A DNA stretch of 64,000 nt, from assembly GCA_903642215.1 (NCBI GenBank), contig CAHJWG010000003.1:186001-250000 (forward strand), read 5' to 3'. Below are positions 51,012 through 60,297 of this stretch, piece by piece (positions within the stretch are counted from its first letter, which is position 1; each line of letters begins with the position of its first letter). The position numbers were made by a program, and so were the translations under genes. Source of the DNA: Sphingobacteriaceae bacterium (lineage in GTDB: Bacteria; Bacteroidota; Bacteroidia; Sphingobacteriales; Sphingobacteriaceae). The notes under the pieces are model-generated. The model was not told the origin of the DNA and did not search any database. It saw only the letters and a program-made list of their open reading frames with translations.

Positions 51012-53537
51012 ATGAAAATATCAATCTCCAAAAAACTAATCTTCCCGATATTGATGCTGGCCAGCCCGCTGGTTTTTCTTTCTGCTTCGGCACAAAATAA
51101 AACGGATAACCAGGCGATGCAAATTTACCGCGCCACACCAACCAAAATAAACGATCTGGTTAATACCAAACTGGATGTCCGTTTTGATTATGCAAAACAT
51201 TATCTGTACGGCAAAGAATGGCTTACTTTAAAACCTCATTTTTATCCGACAGATTCTTTGACTTTGGATGCTAAAGGAATGGATATCAGCAATATTTCTA
51301 TAGTAAAAAATGGTAAAAATGTGCCGTTAAAGTTTTCGTACGATAGTTTGCAGCTGAAAATCAACCTCGATAAAAAATATACTTCCGCAGAAAACTATAC
51401 ACTATATTTAAGTTATACAGCCAAACCGGACCAGTTGAAAGTAAAAGGAAGTTCGGCCATCAGCGATGCCAAAGGTTTGTATTTCATCAATCCGGATGGT
51501 GCCGATAAAACCAAACCAATCCAAATCTGGACGCAGGGCGAAACCGAAAGTTCATCGGCCTGGTTCCCGACGATCGATAAACCCGATCAAAAAACGCTGG
51601 AAGAAATCAGCATGACGGTGCCATCAAAATACGTTACGCTTTCCAACGGAAAACTAATCTCCCAAAAACCTGCCGGAAATGGTTTACGAACGGATACCTG
51701 GAAAATGGATAAGCCGCATTCGCCGTATCTTTTTATGATGGCGGTTGGCGATTTTAAAATCTACAAAGACAAATGGAAAGACAAGGAAGTAAACTATTAT
51801 CTGGAACCTGCCTTTGCCCCTTTTGCCAAACAAATTTTTGGTTTTACACCGGAACTGATCGGTTTTTATTCGCAGAAACTGGGCGTGGATTATCCATGGA
51901 ATAAATATAGTCAGATTGTTGTCCGCGATTATGTGAGCGGTGCGATGGAAAATACAACCGCAACTTTACACGGCGAATATGTGCAAAAAACAGCCCGCGA
52001 AATGCTGGACGATAATTATAGTCAGGGTGAAAGTACCATCGCGCATGAACTTTTCCATCAGTGGTTTGGCGATTATGTTACGACCGAAAGCTGGAGTAAT
52101 TTAACGGTGAATGAATCTTTTGCTGATTTTAGTGAAACGCTTTGGGCCGAACATCGCTACGGAAAAGATGAAGGAGATGCGCATATCAACGAAAATCAGC
52201 TTTCTTACCTTAACTCTAAAGATGCGCGGACAAAAAATCTGGTTCGTTTTAACTATAATGATAAAGAAGATGTTTTTGATGTGGTTACGTATCAAAAAGG
52301 TGGTTGCATTTTAAATATGCTGCGGAATTATTTGGGTGAGGATGCTTTTTTTGCCGGCTTAAATTTATATCTCCGTCAAAATGCTTTGGGCAACGGCGAA
52401 GCGCAGCAGCTCCGTTTAGCATTGGAAAAAGTTAGCGGACAGGATTTAAACTGGTTTTTTAATCAGTGGTATTATGGCGCGGGCAATCCTGATTTAAAGA
52501 TTGATTACAAATGGGACGAAGCCAATAAAACACAGTCAGTTTACCTCAGCCAAACGCAGGAAGGACAAATTTTTACCTTGCCAATGGCTGTTGATTTATA
52601 CGTTGGCGGGAAAAAAGAACGTCACCAGATCAGGATGCGCGATAAAGCAGATACGCTTACTTTTAAAGTTGCCTCAAAACCAAATCTGGTTAATGTGGAT
52701 GGCGATAAGGTTTTACTCGCCCAAAAAACGGATAACAAAACCAGTGAGGAATACGTGTTTCAGTATTTTAACGCGCCGCTGTATTTAGACCGGCTCGAAG
52801 CGATGACAGCTTTAACCGGTAAGCAAGGCGATGCCGGCGCGCAAAAAGTAATGCTGGCCGCGTTGAAAGATAAATTTTATGGTTTACGCACGCTTGCAAT
52901 CCGCAACATCAACCTCAGCAATAACGAAATTAAACAAGCAGCGTTGCCGGCACTTATAAACATTGCGCAGCACGACGAAAAAAATACGGTAAAAGCAGCA
53001 GCAATTATCGCGTTAGGTAAAATGAGAAATCCTGCTGATCTGCCTTTGTTTAAAAATGCGTTGGGTAGCCAATCTTACGCAGTTCAAGGCGCGGCTTTGA
53101 ATGCGTTGGCGGCACAAAACCCGGATGATGCTTTAAAACTGGCAAAAAATTTCGAGAAAGACAATAAAGGTGCGCTCACGCAATCGATGGTGGTTCTTTA
53201 CACCACAAAAGGATCGGAAGCAGAATTACCTTTTGTTGCCAAAGCTTTTGATACAGCCGGCCCGCAAGCTAAATTTACTGTGATGCAAGGTTATGTTGCG
53301 ATGCTTGGGAAAGTGAACGACACGCAAAAAGTGAATCCACGGATTGATACTTTTAAGAAATTAGCAATTCAATATAAACAATACGGTGTGGATCAATACG
53401 TAATCGGGATGCTGAGCCAGCTGCAAACGCAAAAACAGGATCAGGCAAAAAGTGCTTCCGGAACGCTGAAAAGCCAGTTAAACGATCAGGCTGATTACAT
53501 TTCCAAATCTATCGACGAGATAAAAGCAGCAAAGTAA
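51012..53537 (+). CDS. M1 family aminopeptidase
   Basis: The 841-residue zinc peptidase has a signal peptide (about 1-27, ASAQ). GAMEN substrate motif appears in VSGAMENTTA (about 312-321), zinc motif HELFH at 345-349, and the third ligand Glu in NESFADF 18 residues on. The C-terminal 250 residues carry HEAT-like helical repeats (KVMLAALKDKFYGLRTLAIR ... IIALGKMRNPADLPLFKNAL). It probably acts in the periplasm on peptides with free N-termini. A type-2 dispersed word starts at its stop codon. Confidence 0.95.
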   Translation: MKISISKKLIFPILMLASPLVFLSASAQNKTDNQAMQIYRATPTKINDLVNTKLDVRFDYAKHYLYGKEWLTLKPHFYPTDSLTLDAKGMDISNISIVKNGKNVPLKFSYDSLQLKINLDKKYTSAENYTLYLSYTAKPDQLKVKGSSAISDAKGLYFINPDGADKTKPIQIWTQGETESSSAWFPTIDKPDQKTLEEISMTVPSKYVTLSNGKLISQKPAGNGLRTDTWKMDKPHSPYLFMMAVGDFKIYKDKWKDKEVNYYLEPAFAPFAKQIFGFTPELIGFYSQKLGVDYPWNKYSQIVVRDYVSGAMENTTATLHGEYVQKTAREMLDDNYSQGESTIAHELFHQWFGDYVTTESWSNLTVNESFADFSETLWAEHRYGKDEGDAHINENQLSYLNSKDARTKNLVRFNYNDKEDVFDVVTYQKGGCILNMLRNYLGEDAFFAGLNLYLRQNALGNGEAQQLRLALEKVSGQDLNWFFNQWYYGAGNPDLKIDYKWDEANKTQSVYLSQTQEGQIFTLPMAVDLYVGGKKERHQIRMRDKADTLTFKVASKPNLVNVDGDKVLLAQKTDNKTSEEYVFQYFNAPLYLDRLEAMTALTGKQGDAGAQKVMLAALKDKFYGLRTLAIRNINLSNNEIKQAALPALINIAQHDEKNTVKAAAIIALGKMRNPADLPLFKNALGSQSYAVQGAALNALAAQNPDDALKLAKNFEKDNKGALTQSMVVLYTTKGSEAELPFVAKAFDTAGPQAKFTVMQGYVAMLGKVNDTQKVNPRIDTFKKLAIQYKQYGVDQYVIGMLSQLQTQKQDQAKSASGTLKSQLNDQADYISKSIDEIKAAK

Positions 53538-53564
53538 CGATGCTGTTTTTATCGGTATAAAAAG
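53538..53564. repeat. Dispersed word type 2 at the M1 peptidase stop
   Basis: CGATGCTGTTTTTATCGGTA then TAAAAAG: a full type-2 word with extended palindrome, directly after the stop codon. Confidence 0.6.
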
Positions 53565-53633
53565 GGCATAAATAAATATGCAACCTTTGCTTTAGCCTTG
53601 TATCAAATAATTACCGTTAAAGTTGCAGCTGGC

Positions 53634-53659
53634 CGATGCTTCTTTTATCAGTTAAAATC
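53634..53659. repeat. Dispersed word type 1 across the cdaA stop
   Basis: CGATGCTTCTTTTATCAGTT then AAAATC. It overlaps the 3' end of cdaA and lies 80 bp from the previous word, both in the same orientation. Confidence 0.55.
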
Positions 53660-54442
53660 TTTGTTTAAAAGTTTCTCGAGTTCCGGGAAAGTTAGATTCA
53701 TTTTTACTTTCCCCTGTTTGGCGTAAGCGATTTCGCCGGTTTCTTCGGAAACAATTAATGCGGTGGCATCGCTTGCTTCAGAAATGCCGATTCCGGCACG
53801 ATGCCGCAAACCAAACTGCGGCGGCAAATCGGTTTTATCGGTTAAAGGCAAAATACAGCTGGCAGATTTTACTTTGTTTGCCGCAATAATTACCGCGCCG
53901 TCGTGCAGCGGACTATTTTTTTGAAAGATACTTTCCAGCAAACGTTTGGTAATTTTGGCATCCAGGTATTCGCAGCTGTTATGGAAAAACTCCTCATCGT
54001 AATATTTGGCAAACACAATTAAAGCACCGGTGCGGCTTTCTTTCATCGTTTTGCACGCATCAATAATGGGTTTTATCCGGCTGAGGTTATTTTTCTCTTC
54101 TTCTGTTTTCCCGAAGAAATATTTCCACCACGCTTTGTTTCTTTGGAGAGAAGCATTGCGACCAACCAGCAGTAAAAACCGGCGGATTTCGGGTTGAAAA
54201 ACCACAATTAACGCCAGAATACCAACATTCATAAAGTTGCCCAAAATGCCGGTAAGCAGGCGCATGTTCAAGGCTTTCACCACAAAATACAAAGCAAAAA
54301 GGATTGCCATACCAATAAAAATATTGGCTGCAATTGTTCCGCGAATCAGGTTATAAATCTGATAAATAATAATGGCTACGAACACAATATCGAGCACATC
54401 AAAAAAAGTTATCCGCAGAAAGCTTATGTCGAAAAGTTGCAT
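53648..54442 (-). CDS. cdaA: Diadenylate cyclase CdaA
   Basis: The 264-residue protein makes cyclic di-AMP from two ATP. Three N-terminal membrane helices (about 10-80), a short linker and a C-terminal DAC domain follow the CdaA layout. The DGA motif is in SPLHDGAVII (about 182-191) and the RHR motif in FGLRHRAGIGIS (about 212-223). Start MQLFDISFLR (ATG 54442) is preferred over 54469. It is monocistronic here, without the usual partner CdaR. Confidence 0.95.
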   Translation of the reverse strand: MQLFDISFLRITFFDVLDIVFVAIIIYQIYNLIRGTIAANIFIGMAILFALYFVVKALNMRLLTGILGNFMNVGILALIVVFQPEIRRFLLLVGRNASLQRNKAWWKYFFGKTEEEKNNLSRIKPIIDACKTMKESRTGALIVFAKYYDEEFFHNSCEYLDAKITKRLLESIFQKNSPLHDGAVIIAANKVKSASCILPLTDKTDLPPQFGLRHRAGIGISEASDATALIVSEETGEIAYAKQGKVKMNLTFPELEKLLNKDFN

Positions 54443-54505
54443 TTGCACGAAGTTAATATATTCCGGCAAATCCGTTCCGAAATTTCAGAAAACGAAATCC
54501 AATCG

Positions 54506-54530
54506 GCATACTTCTTTTATCACCTAAAAA
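54506..54530. repeat. Dispersed word with variant in the cdaA/oxidoreductase gap
   Basis: GCATACTTCTTTTATCACCT then AAAAA at 54506-54530. A degenerate copy, GCATACTCCTTTTACAAG, follows at 54543-54560. Confidence 0.5.
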
Positions 54531-54656
54531 AGAGTTGAATTTTGCATACTCCTTTTACAAGTAAAAATTTAATTAATTATAAACTAATTGCTTGCAAAAC
54601 AGTTTTTTAAACGAAAACAGGATAATCGAACGCATATTTCAACTAAAACAAAAACA

Positions 54657-55988
54657 ATGGATTTTAAAGAAACAATACCATTTATATCAACTGATAAAGC
54701 TTACGACCGCCGGCAATTTATAGAAAGTGCCGGTAAAGGATTGATTGCAGCTACGATAGTTGGCGGCATTACTTCGGCCGGCACAGCCAGCGCAGAGAGC
54801 TTGGCAGGCAGTGCGGCACCAGGCCCAATGTCTGAAGCCATAAAAGTAGTTGGCCCGAACCAGCACGCCGCAAGCGAAGGTGAACGAACCAATTACGCTA
54901 CGATTTTACCAAAAGACAAGCGCGTTGGCTATGCGGTTGTAGGCATAGGCGAATTGACTTTAGAAGCTATTTTACCGGGTTTCGGTTCTGCAAAAAACTC
55001 GAAAGTGGTGGCTTTAGTTAGCGGTGATGCCGAGAAAGCCAAAAAAGTGGCCATGCAATACGATGTTCCGCAGAAAAATATTTATAGCTATCAAAATTTT
55101 GATGAGATTAAAAACAACCCGGATATTGATGCGGTTTACATCGTTTTGCCAAATTCTATGCACGAGGAGTTTGTAATCCGCGCAGCAAAAGCGGGCAAAC
55201 ATGTTTTGTGTGAAAAGCCGATGACAACTTCTTCCAAATCAGCAGAAAGAATGATTGATGCCTGCAAAAAAGCAGGAAAAAAACTGATGATTGCTTACCG
55301 AATTCAATACGAACCGAATAATAAACAGATAAAGGATTTTGTACGGCAAAAGAAGTATGGCAAGGTAAAAGTGATTTCTTCCAACAACATCCAAAACATC
55401 GGCGACCCGAAACAATGGCGTTTAAACAAAGCTTTGGCCGGCGGCGGTTCGCTGCCGGATATTGGCTTGTACGACATCAACACCAACCGTTACCTTTTAG
55501 GCGAGGAGCCGTACATGGTAAATGCTTCAATTTATACCACGCCGAACGACCCGCGTTTTAGGGAAGTGGAAGAAGCAGTGATGTTCCAAATGTTTTTCCC
55601 GAGCGGTGCCATTGCCAATAATACTTGCAGTTATGGTGCGCACAACTCCAAACATTATCGTTGTTATGCGGATAACGGCGGCTGGTTTGGTATGGACCCG
55701 GCTTTTGATTATAAAGGTTTGATGCCCGAAGTAGGCCATGCGGAAGGAAAAGTAGAAAACAAAATGAACCCGAAAATACAGGAAAAGGACCAGTTTGCTT
55801 TGGAGATGGATCACTTTTCGGAATGTGTAATCGAAAATAAAACACCTTACACGCCCGGCGAAGAAGGTTTACAGGATCAGAAAATTATGGAAGCCATTTA
55901 TGAATCTGCCCGGACGAACAAACCGGTACAATTAGAGCGCATTGAAAAACTAGATGCTTTTAGAGGAACGCCGCCAACGGAAAGCTAA
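54657..55988 (+). CDS. Tat-exported Gfo/Idh/MocA oxidoreductase
   Basis: The 443-residue protein from ATG 54657 has a twin-arginine signal (DRRQFIESAGKGLIAATIVGG, about 18-38) and is probably folded in the cytoplasm and exported. The mature part has the NAD(P)-binding VGYAVVGIGELTLEAILPGF (about 80-99), the catalytic EKPMTTSSK (about 180) and the C-terminal domain of the glucose-fructose oxidoreductase type. The sugar substrate is unknown. The preceding 23 codons of the open frame are basic and non-conserved, so ATG 54657 is preferred. One dispersed word lies inside (55344), read RQKKYG. Confidence 0.92.
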   Translation: MDFKETIPFISTDKAYDRRQFIESAGKGLIAATIVGGITSAGTASAESLAGSAAPGPMSEAIKVVGPNQHAASEGERTNYATILPKDKRVGYAVVGIGELTLEAILPGFGSAKNSKVVALVSGDAEKAKKVAMQYDVPQKNIYSYQNFDEIKNNPDIDAVYIVLPNSMHEEFVIRAAKAGKHVLCEKPMTTSSKSAERMIDACKKAGKKLMIAYRIQYEPNNKQIKDFVRQKKYGKVKVISSNNIQNIGDPKQWRLNKALAGGGSLPDIGLYDINTNRYLLGEEPYMVNASIYTTPNDPRFREVEEAVMFQMFFPSGAIANNTCSYGAHNSKHYRCYADNGGWFGMDPAFDYKGLMPEVGHAEGKVENKMNPKIQEKDQFALEMDHFSECVIENKTPYTPGEEGLQDQKIMEAIYESARTNKPVQLERIEKLDAFRGTPPTES

Positions 55989-56004
55989 ATTTGTTTCTAT
56001 AACG

Positions 56005-56037
56005 AGTAAAGGCCGAAGAATTTCTTCGGCCTTTACT
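56005..56037. terminator. Strong terminator between oxidoreductase and topoisomerase genes
   Basis: AGTAAAGGCCGAAGAA/TTCTTCGGCCTTTACT, a perfect 16-bp stem with loop T, is followed by GTTTTTATCGATAAAAA. The T run is supplied by a type-2 dispersed word (56034-56057). Confidence 0.8.
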
Positions 56038-56057
56038 GTTTTTATCGATAAAAAACT

Positions 56058-57158
56058 TTATAACGCTTCCGCAATTTTCTCCTTGCCAATCAATTCTATC
56101 AATACTTTTTCTGCCTGGTTTAAACCCGGAACAGACAGCGGTTCCTCCTCTGTAATCTGTTCAAGGTAAGCATGGATATTTCCTTCTTCGTAACTTTTTA
56201 ACAGCGTTGGGTGTACGTAATATTTTTTGCAAACGGTGCGCGTATTCCCCAGGTTAAAGGCAACTTCATCCAAAACTTTAGTTATGTTTTTTTTACATTC
56301 TGTGGCAGAAGTAAAACCGCCTGCCGCTTTAAAAGCATATAAAGCATGTACACTACCGCTCCATGTTCTAAAATCTTTTGCCGTAAAATCTTCGCCGGTA
56401 ATTTCGTGTAAATAGGTATTAACATCGCCGCTGTCAATTTGCTGGTGGTTTCCCTCTTCATCATAATATTGAAAAAGCTCTTTCCCGGGTATATCCCTGC
56501 ATTGTTTAACCAGTTTGGCCAGCTTTGGGCTTTCCAGTTTCATATCATGGTAAACACCTTTTTTGCCTTTAAAACCAAACCTGATCGTTCCGCCTTCAAT
56601 TTTTACATGGCGGTCGTTCATAGTTGTTAAACCGTAAGAACCATACAGTTTTCGGTAATTTTCGTTTCCTACCCGGATGTGGGTCAGTTCCATCAACCGC
56701 ACTACCAAAGCCAGCACTTTTTGCTTATCCAGGTTTTTATGGGATAAATCTTTTTCGATACGCGCCCTGATCGCCGGAAGAAAACCGGCAAAAGTTTCCA
56801 TACGGTGATATTTGGATTGATTGCGGATTTTGTTCCATGATGTGTGGTAACGGTATTGTTTACGGCCGGCAGCATCCACGCCGGTAAACTGCAGGTGGCC
56901 GTTTTCGTACGGGCAAATCCAAACATCAGTATAAGCCGGCGGGATCACCATTTTGCGGAAACGCTCCAGCAAAACTTCGTCTTTCACAATGCTTCTTTTA
57001 GCATCTAAAAACTCGTATTCGTCATCCTTTTTTTCGCGTGTATAACCCGGGGAAGAATCACTTACATATCTTAACCCTACGGCACGGGCGGTTATTTTTG
57101 GGTCTCGGCCAATTTTTTCTAACTGTTTACGAAGTTGCTGCATGTTTTTAAATAACAC
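56058..57158 (-). CDS. DNA topoisomerase IB
   Basis: The 366-residue type IB topoisomerase of the bacterial/poxvirus kind relaxes supercoils by a 3'-phosphotyrosine. It has RVGNENYRKLYGSYGLTT (about 168-185, catalytic Arg region), KDFRTWSGSVHALY (about 260-273, catalytic Arg) and the active Tyr in NTRTVCKKYYVHPTLL (about 312-327). The start may also be ATG 57143 (MQQLRKQ). A dispersed word in the coding DNA (56987) reads AKRSIV. Confidence 0.93.
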   Translation of the reverse strand: MLFKNMQQLRKQLEKIGRDPKITARAVGLRYVSDSSPGYTREKKDDEYEFLDAKRSIVKDEVLLERFRKMVIPPAYTDVWICPYENGHLQFTGVDAAGRKQYRYHTSWNKIRNQSKYHRMETFAGFLPAIRARIEKDLSHKNLDKQKVLALVVRLMELTHIRVGNENYRKLYGSYGLTTMNDRHVKIEGGTIRFGFKGKKGVYHDMKLESPKLAKLVKQCRDIPGKELFQYYDEEGNHQQIDSGDVNTYLHEITGEDFTAKDFRTWSGSVHALYAFKAAGGFTSATECKKNITKVLDEVAFNLGNTRTVCKKYYVHPTLLKSYEEGNIHAYLEQITEEEPLSVPGLNQAEKVLIELIGKEKIAEAL

Positions 57159-57241
57159 TGTTTTACAACAGAGGTTTTATGTAGCGTTAATGATAGTTTA
57201 ACCTATTTGGGCAGAACAAAATTAAGGCACGCAGGGTTAAC

Positions 57242-57269
57242 TTTTTTATACGATAAAAACAGCATGATG
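57242..57269. repeat. Type-2 dispersed word directly before an aldo/keto reductase start
   Basis: TTTTTTATACGATAAAAACA then GCATGATG. The word runs into the start codon ATG 57264, so it may be used in the leader RNA. Confidence 0.55.
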
Positions 57270-58289
57270 AAATACAATATTTTTGGGAATACCGGTTTAC
57301 TAGTATCCGAACTTTGCTTCGGAACCATGACTTTTGGCTCTGGCGGGATGTGGGAAGCTATCGGTGGCGTTGACCAGCACGGTGCCAACGATTTAATGAA
57401 ACAGGCGGTTGATGCCGGAATCAATTTTATTGATACGGCCAACGTTTACTCCTTCGGGCAATCCGAAAAACTGCTTGGCCAATCCATCAAAAATTTAGGT
57501 TTAAGCCGAAATGATTTAGTGATCGCCACCAAAGTACGCGGTAAAATGGGCGAAGGCAAAAACAACGTCGGCTTGTCGCGCTATCATATTTTTGCTTCTG
57601 TGGATGAAAGTTTGCAGCGTTTGCAACTGGATCATATTGATGTTTTATATGTTCACGGCGTTGATCCGATTACTCCGATTGAAGAAATTGTACGCTCGCT
57701 GAACGATATAGTCCTCACCGGGAAAGTGCGTTACGTAGCTGTTTGTAACTGGCCGGCTTGGATGGTGATGAAAGCTTTAGGCATCGCCGAAAAACACGGA
57801 TGGAACAAATTTGCAGGCATGCAATATTTTTATTCGCTTTCCGGGCGGGATATTGAACGGGAAATATTGCCTTTGGCTGCCGATGAAAATTTAGCCGTAA
57901 TGCCCTGGAGTCCGCTGGCCGGCGGCTTCTTGTCCGGCAAATACACGCGTGAAAACGAAAAAGCAGGAAATTCCCGTCGCGACAGCTTCGATTTCCCGCC
58001 GGTTAACAAAGAAAAAGGTTACGATATTGTGGATGTGTTGAACGAGATCGGTAAAAATTACGAGGTAAAAGCAGCAGAGATTGCGCTGGCCTGGGTTAGG
58101 CAGCAGCCGTTGGTAACCAGTACCATTATTGGTGCCAAAAACCCGGAACAATTAAAATCTAACCTGCACTCTATCGAACTGACTTTGAATGCAGATGAAC
58201 TGAAACGTATTGACGAAATTAGTGCTTTGCCGAAAGAATATCCCGGCTGGATGGTGGAACGCCAAGGAAGTGACAGGCAGCAAGGATAA
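57264..58289 (+). CDS. Aldo/keto reductase
   Basis: The 341-residue NADPH-dependent oxidoreductase has the TIM-barrel start NTGLLVSELCFGTMTFG, catalytic DTANVYSFGQSEKLLG (Asp and Tyr) with Lys in IATKVRGK, and His in LYVHGVDP. It resembles the AKR subfamily acting on aldehydes and sugars; the substrate is unknown. The open frame extends upstream to 57207, but the start at 57264 (MMKYNIFGNTG) aligns with the family. A terminator follows at 58334. Confidence 0.9.
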   Translation: MMKYNIFGNTGLLVSELCFGTMTFGSGGMWEAIGGVDQHGANDLMKQAVDAGINFIDTANVYSFGQSEKLLGQSIKNLGLSRNDLVIATKVRGKMGEGKNNVGLSRYHIFASVDESLQRLQLDHIDVLYVHGVDPITPIEEIVRSLNDIVLTGKVRYVAVCNWPAWMVMKALGIAEKHGWNKFAGMQYFYSLSGRDIEREILPLAADENLAVMPWSPLAGGFLSGKYTRENEKAGNSRRDSFDFPPVNKEKGYDIVDVLNEIGKNYEVKAAEIALAWVRQQPLVTSTIIGAKNPEQLKSNLHSIELTLNADELKRIDEISALPKEYPGWMVERQGSDRQQG

Positions 58290-58316
58290 GGATACTGTTT
58301 TTATAAGGTAAAAATT
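58290..58316. repeat. Type-2 dispersed word after the aldo/keto reductase stop
   Basis: GGATACTGTTTTTATAAGGT then AAAAATT, one bp past the stop codon. Confidence 0.5.
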
Positions 58317-58333
58317 AATGTTTGATTTAGAGG

Positions 58334-58359
58334 AAAGCCGGAACGAGAGTTTCGGCTTT
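58334..58359 (+). terminator. Terminator of the aldo/keto reductase gene
   Basis: AAAGCCGGAAC/GTTTCGGCTTT with loop GAGA and one G-U pair, then a T run, is a good rho-independent terminator. Confidence 0.75.
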
Positions 58360-58480
58360 TTTGATTGATACAATAATTGATTTTTAAATAACACACTGTT
58401 TATCAAAATCTTTAAATAATATTGAAGTAATTAAATCAAATATGAACTAAATTTAATAATTCCCTTTGCAGGAATTAAAC

Positions 58481-59512
58481 ATGAAAAAAGCAGTTACAAT
58501 TATTCAAGAGAATTGGAAAGACCCTGTTTGGAGCAAAGTTATTTCAGCTGGAATAATTGCAGTAATAAGCTTTATTTTAGCTAGTATTTATGCATTAATA
58601 AAAAATATTTTTTCCAAAGTGCCTTTCACAGAATCATTTAATTCACTAACAATTTTTTTTAATAAGGATATCGAGATAAAAATTTGGTTATTAATTCTCT
58701 TGCTTGTTTTTTACCTAATCCTAATTACAAATTCAGCAAAAGAGTTTTTTAATAACATCTATTTAAAAATTAAAACTAAAGACAAACAAATTGATGATCG
58801 AGTTAAACATCCTGGAGAATCATCAACTTCATTCTTTTATAGAAGAATGGCTAGTGCATTTCCTGGCGAGAGAGGCGTTTGCTGGTTTAATGATCCTTTT
58901 GAAGCAACAAAAAGACTAAATATTTTATTACGAGAACCTCTGTGTTTTGAATTTGAGAAAAGAGAGTTTGCAACAGATCCAATTTGGTGGTTTAGAGATA
59001 CAAGTTCATCACACATTAAAAAAGAATTAAGAATAGGAAGAAGAAAAATACTCCTTAATTATGAACAGTTAAAAATTAAAAGAATTGCTTCTTACCGTGG
59101 ACGATCAGATCATAATGCTTTTATATATGTTGAAGTAAATGGCGAAAAACAAACAGGTTTGTATAATAATAATGAAGAGAATATTAAAAAAAATATAGAT
59201 ACTTTTGGATACAGCTGGGAAGAATATGGTTTAATTAGAAACTGGGCTGGACAAGAAATACCTATACGTAGAGAAGACTATGATGATGGAGCAACAGTTT
59301 TAAATGGAAAAATTAAAGATACTTTAAATGCCAAGCTTAGAGTTAGATATCTTTCAAGATATAATTTTATTATTACATCTAAAGGTTCGCCTTTTAACTC
59401 CAACAAATTTGGATTTGATTCAAAACAATATATGGATGACATTTTACAAGATAAAATTGATCCTAATATTTTTATGGACTTTATGATAAATTTTAAAAGA
59501 AGCGAAAAATGA
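58481..59512 (+). CDS. Two-helix membrane protein of unknown function
   Basis: The 343-residue protein from ATG 58481 (MKKAVTIIQENW) has two predicted membrane helices (about 24-45 and 68-87), a charged linker, and a 240-residue soluble domain with a Trp-rich block (DPIWWFRDTSSSHIKKELRI) and a YDDGATVLNG loop. The coding DNA is more AT-rich than its neighbours and lacks the dispersed words, suggesting acquisition. No family recognised. It may be a membrane-tethered enzyme or effector, but nothing proves it. Confidence 0.65.
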   Translation: MKKAVTIIQENWKDPVWSKVISAGIIAVISFILASIYALIKNIFSKVPFTESFNSLTIFFNKDIEIKIWLLILLLVFYLILITNSAKEFFNNIYLKIKTKDKQIDDRVKHPGESSTSFFYRRMASAFPGERGVCWFNDPFEATKRLNILLREPLCFEFEKREFATDPIWWFRDTSSSHIKKELRIGRRKILLNYEQLKIKRIASYRGRSDHNAFIYVEVNGEKQTGLYNNNEENIKKNIDTFGYSWEEYGLIRNWAGQEIPIRREDYDDGATVLNGKIKDTLNAKLRVRYLSRYNFIITSKGSPFNSNKFGFDSKQYMDDILQDKIDPNIFMDFMINFKRSEK

Positions 59513-59558
59513 ATTAGAAAGTTAATTCAACTAACCTACTAAATCCTCTAACAATCTC

Positions 59559-60137
59559 ATGAACTCAAACGTAAACTTCTACTTTAACAAAGCCAAAAAG
59601 TGGCAGCCCGAATTGGAACAATTACGAAAAATCATTTTAGATTGTAATTTACCTGAAGAATTAAAATGGGGTAAACCTTGTTATACTTATCAAAATGTAA
59701 ACATCGTTTTGCTGCATGATTTTAAAGAATATTGTGCTTTGTTGTTTTTTAAAGGTGCTTTGTTAAAAGATACAGAGAACATTCTGACACAACAAACAGA
59801 AAATGTGCAATCGGCGCGCCAGCTTAGATTTACAAGTGTTAACCAGATTGTTAAATTAACAGACATCATAAAAGCTTATGTTTTTGAAGCTGTTGAAGTG
59901 GAAAAGGCTGGTTTAAAAGTAGGTTTGAAAAAGACAAACGAGTTTAATATTCCCAAAGAATTTCAACTAAAACTGACTGAAAACGCCATTTTAAAAAAGG
60001 CTTTTGAAGCTTTAACGCCTGGCCGGCAAAGGGCTTACTATCTTTATTTTTCTGCCCCTAAACAAGCCAAAACACGGGAGCTAAGGATTGAAAAATGTAT
60101 AGAGCAAATTCTTAACGGAAAAGGATTGAATGATTAG
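59559..60137 (+). CDS. DUF1801 / YdeI family protein
   Basis: The 192-residue protein has a DUF1801 domain (about 1-110; LPEELKWGKPCYTYQNVNIVLLH and FFKGALLKDTENILTQQTENV) and a C-terminal YdeI/OmpD-associated tail (LTPGRQRAYYLYFSAPKQAKTRELRIEKC). The fold is known to bind hydrophobic ligands, but the role is unknown. It lies 46 bp after the membrane-protein gene on the same strand and may be co-transcribed. Confidence 0.88.
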   Translation: MNSNVNFYFNKAKKWQPELEQLRKIILDCNLPEELKWGKPCYTYQNVNIVLLHDFKEYCALLFFKGALLKDTENILTQQTENVQSARQLRFTSVNQIVKLTDIIKAYVFEAVEVEKAGLKVGLKKTNEFNIPKEFQLKLTENAILKKAFEALTPGRQRAYYLYFSAPKQAKTRELRIEKCIEQILNGKGLND

Positions 60138-60275
60138 TGTTTTGATGAGAAATAAATTAATTACAGTTTAAATTTTATTTCAATCACTAATTAAATACTG
60201 CACAAAATATTAATGTTATTTCTGCTAAATAATTTAAAAAGGCAGTTAAGCAATTGATAAATAATCTTTTAAAAA

Positions 60276-60297
60276 CAGCATCGCGTTAACGATGCTG
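60276..60297 (-). terminator. Terminator across the aldo/keto reductase stop codon
   Basis: CAGCATCG/CGATGCTG (8 bp, loop CGTTAA on the plus strand) includes the stop codon in its loop and is followed on the minus strand by TTTTT. The 3' arm plus T run is a type-2 dispersed word (60269-60283). Confidence 0.75.
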
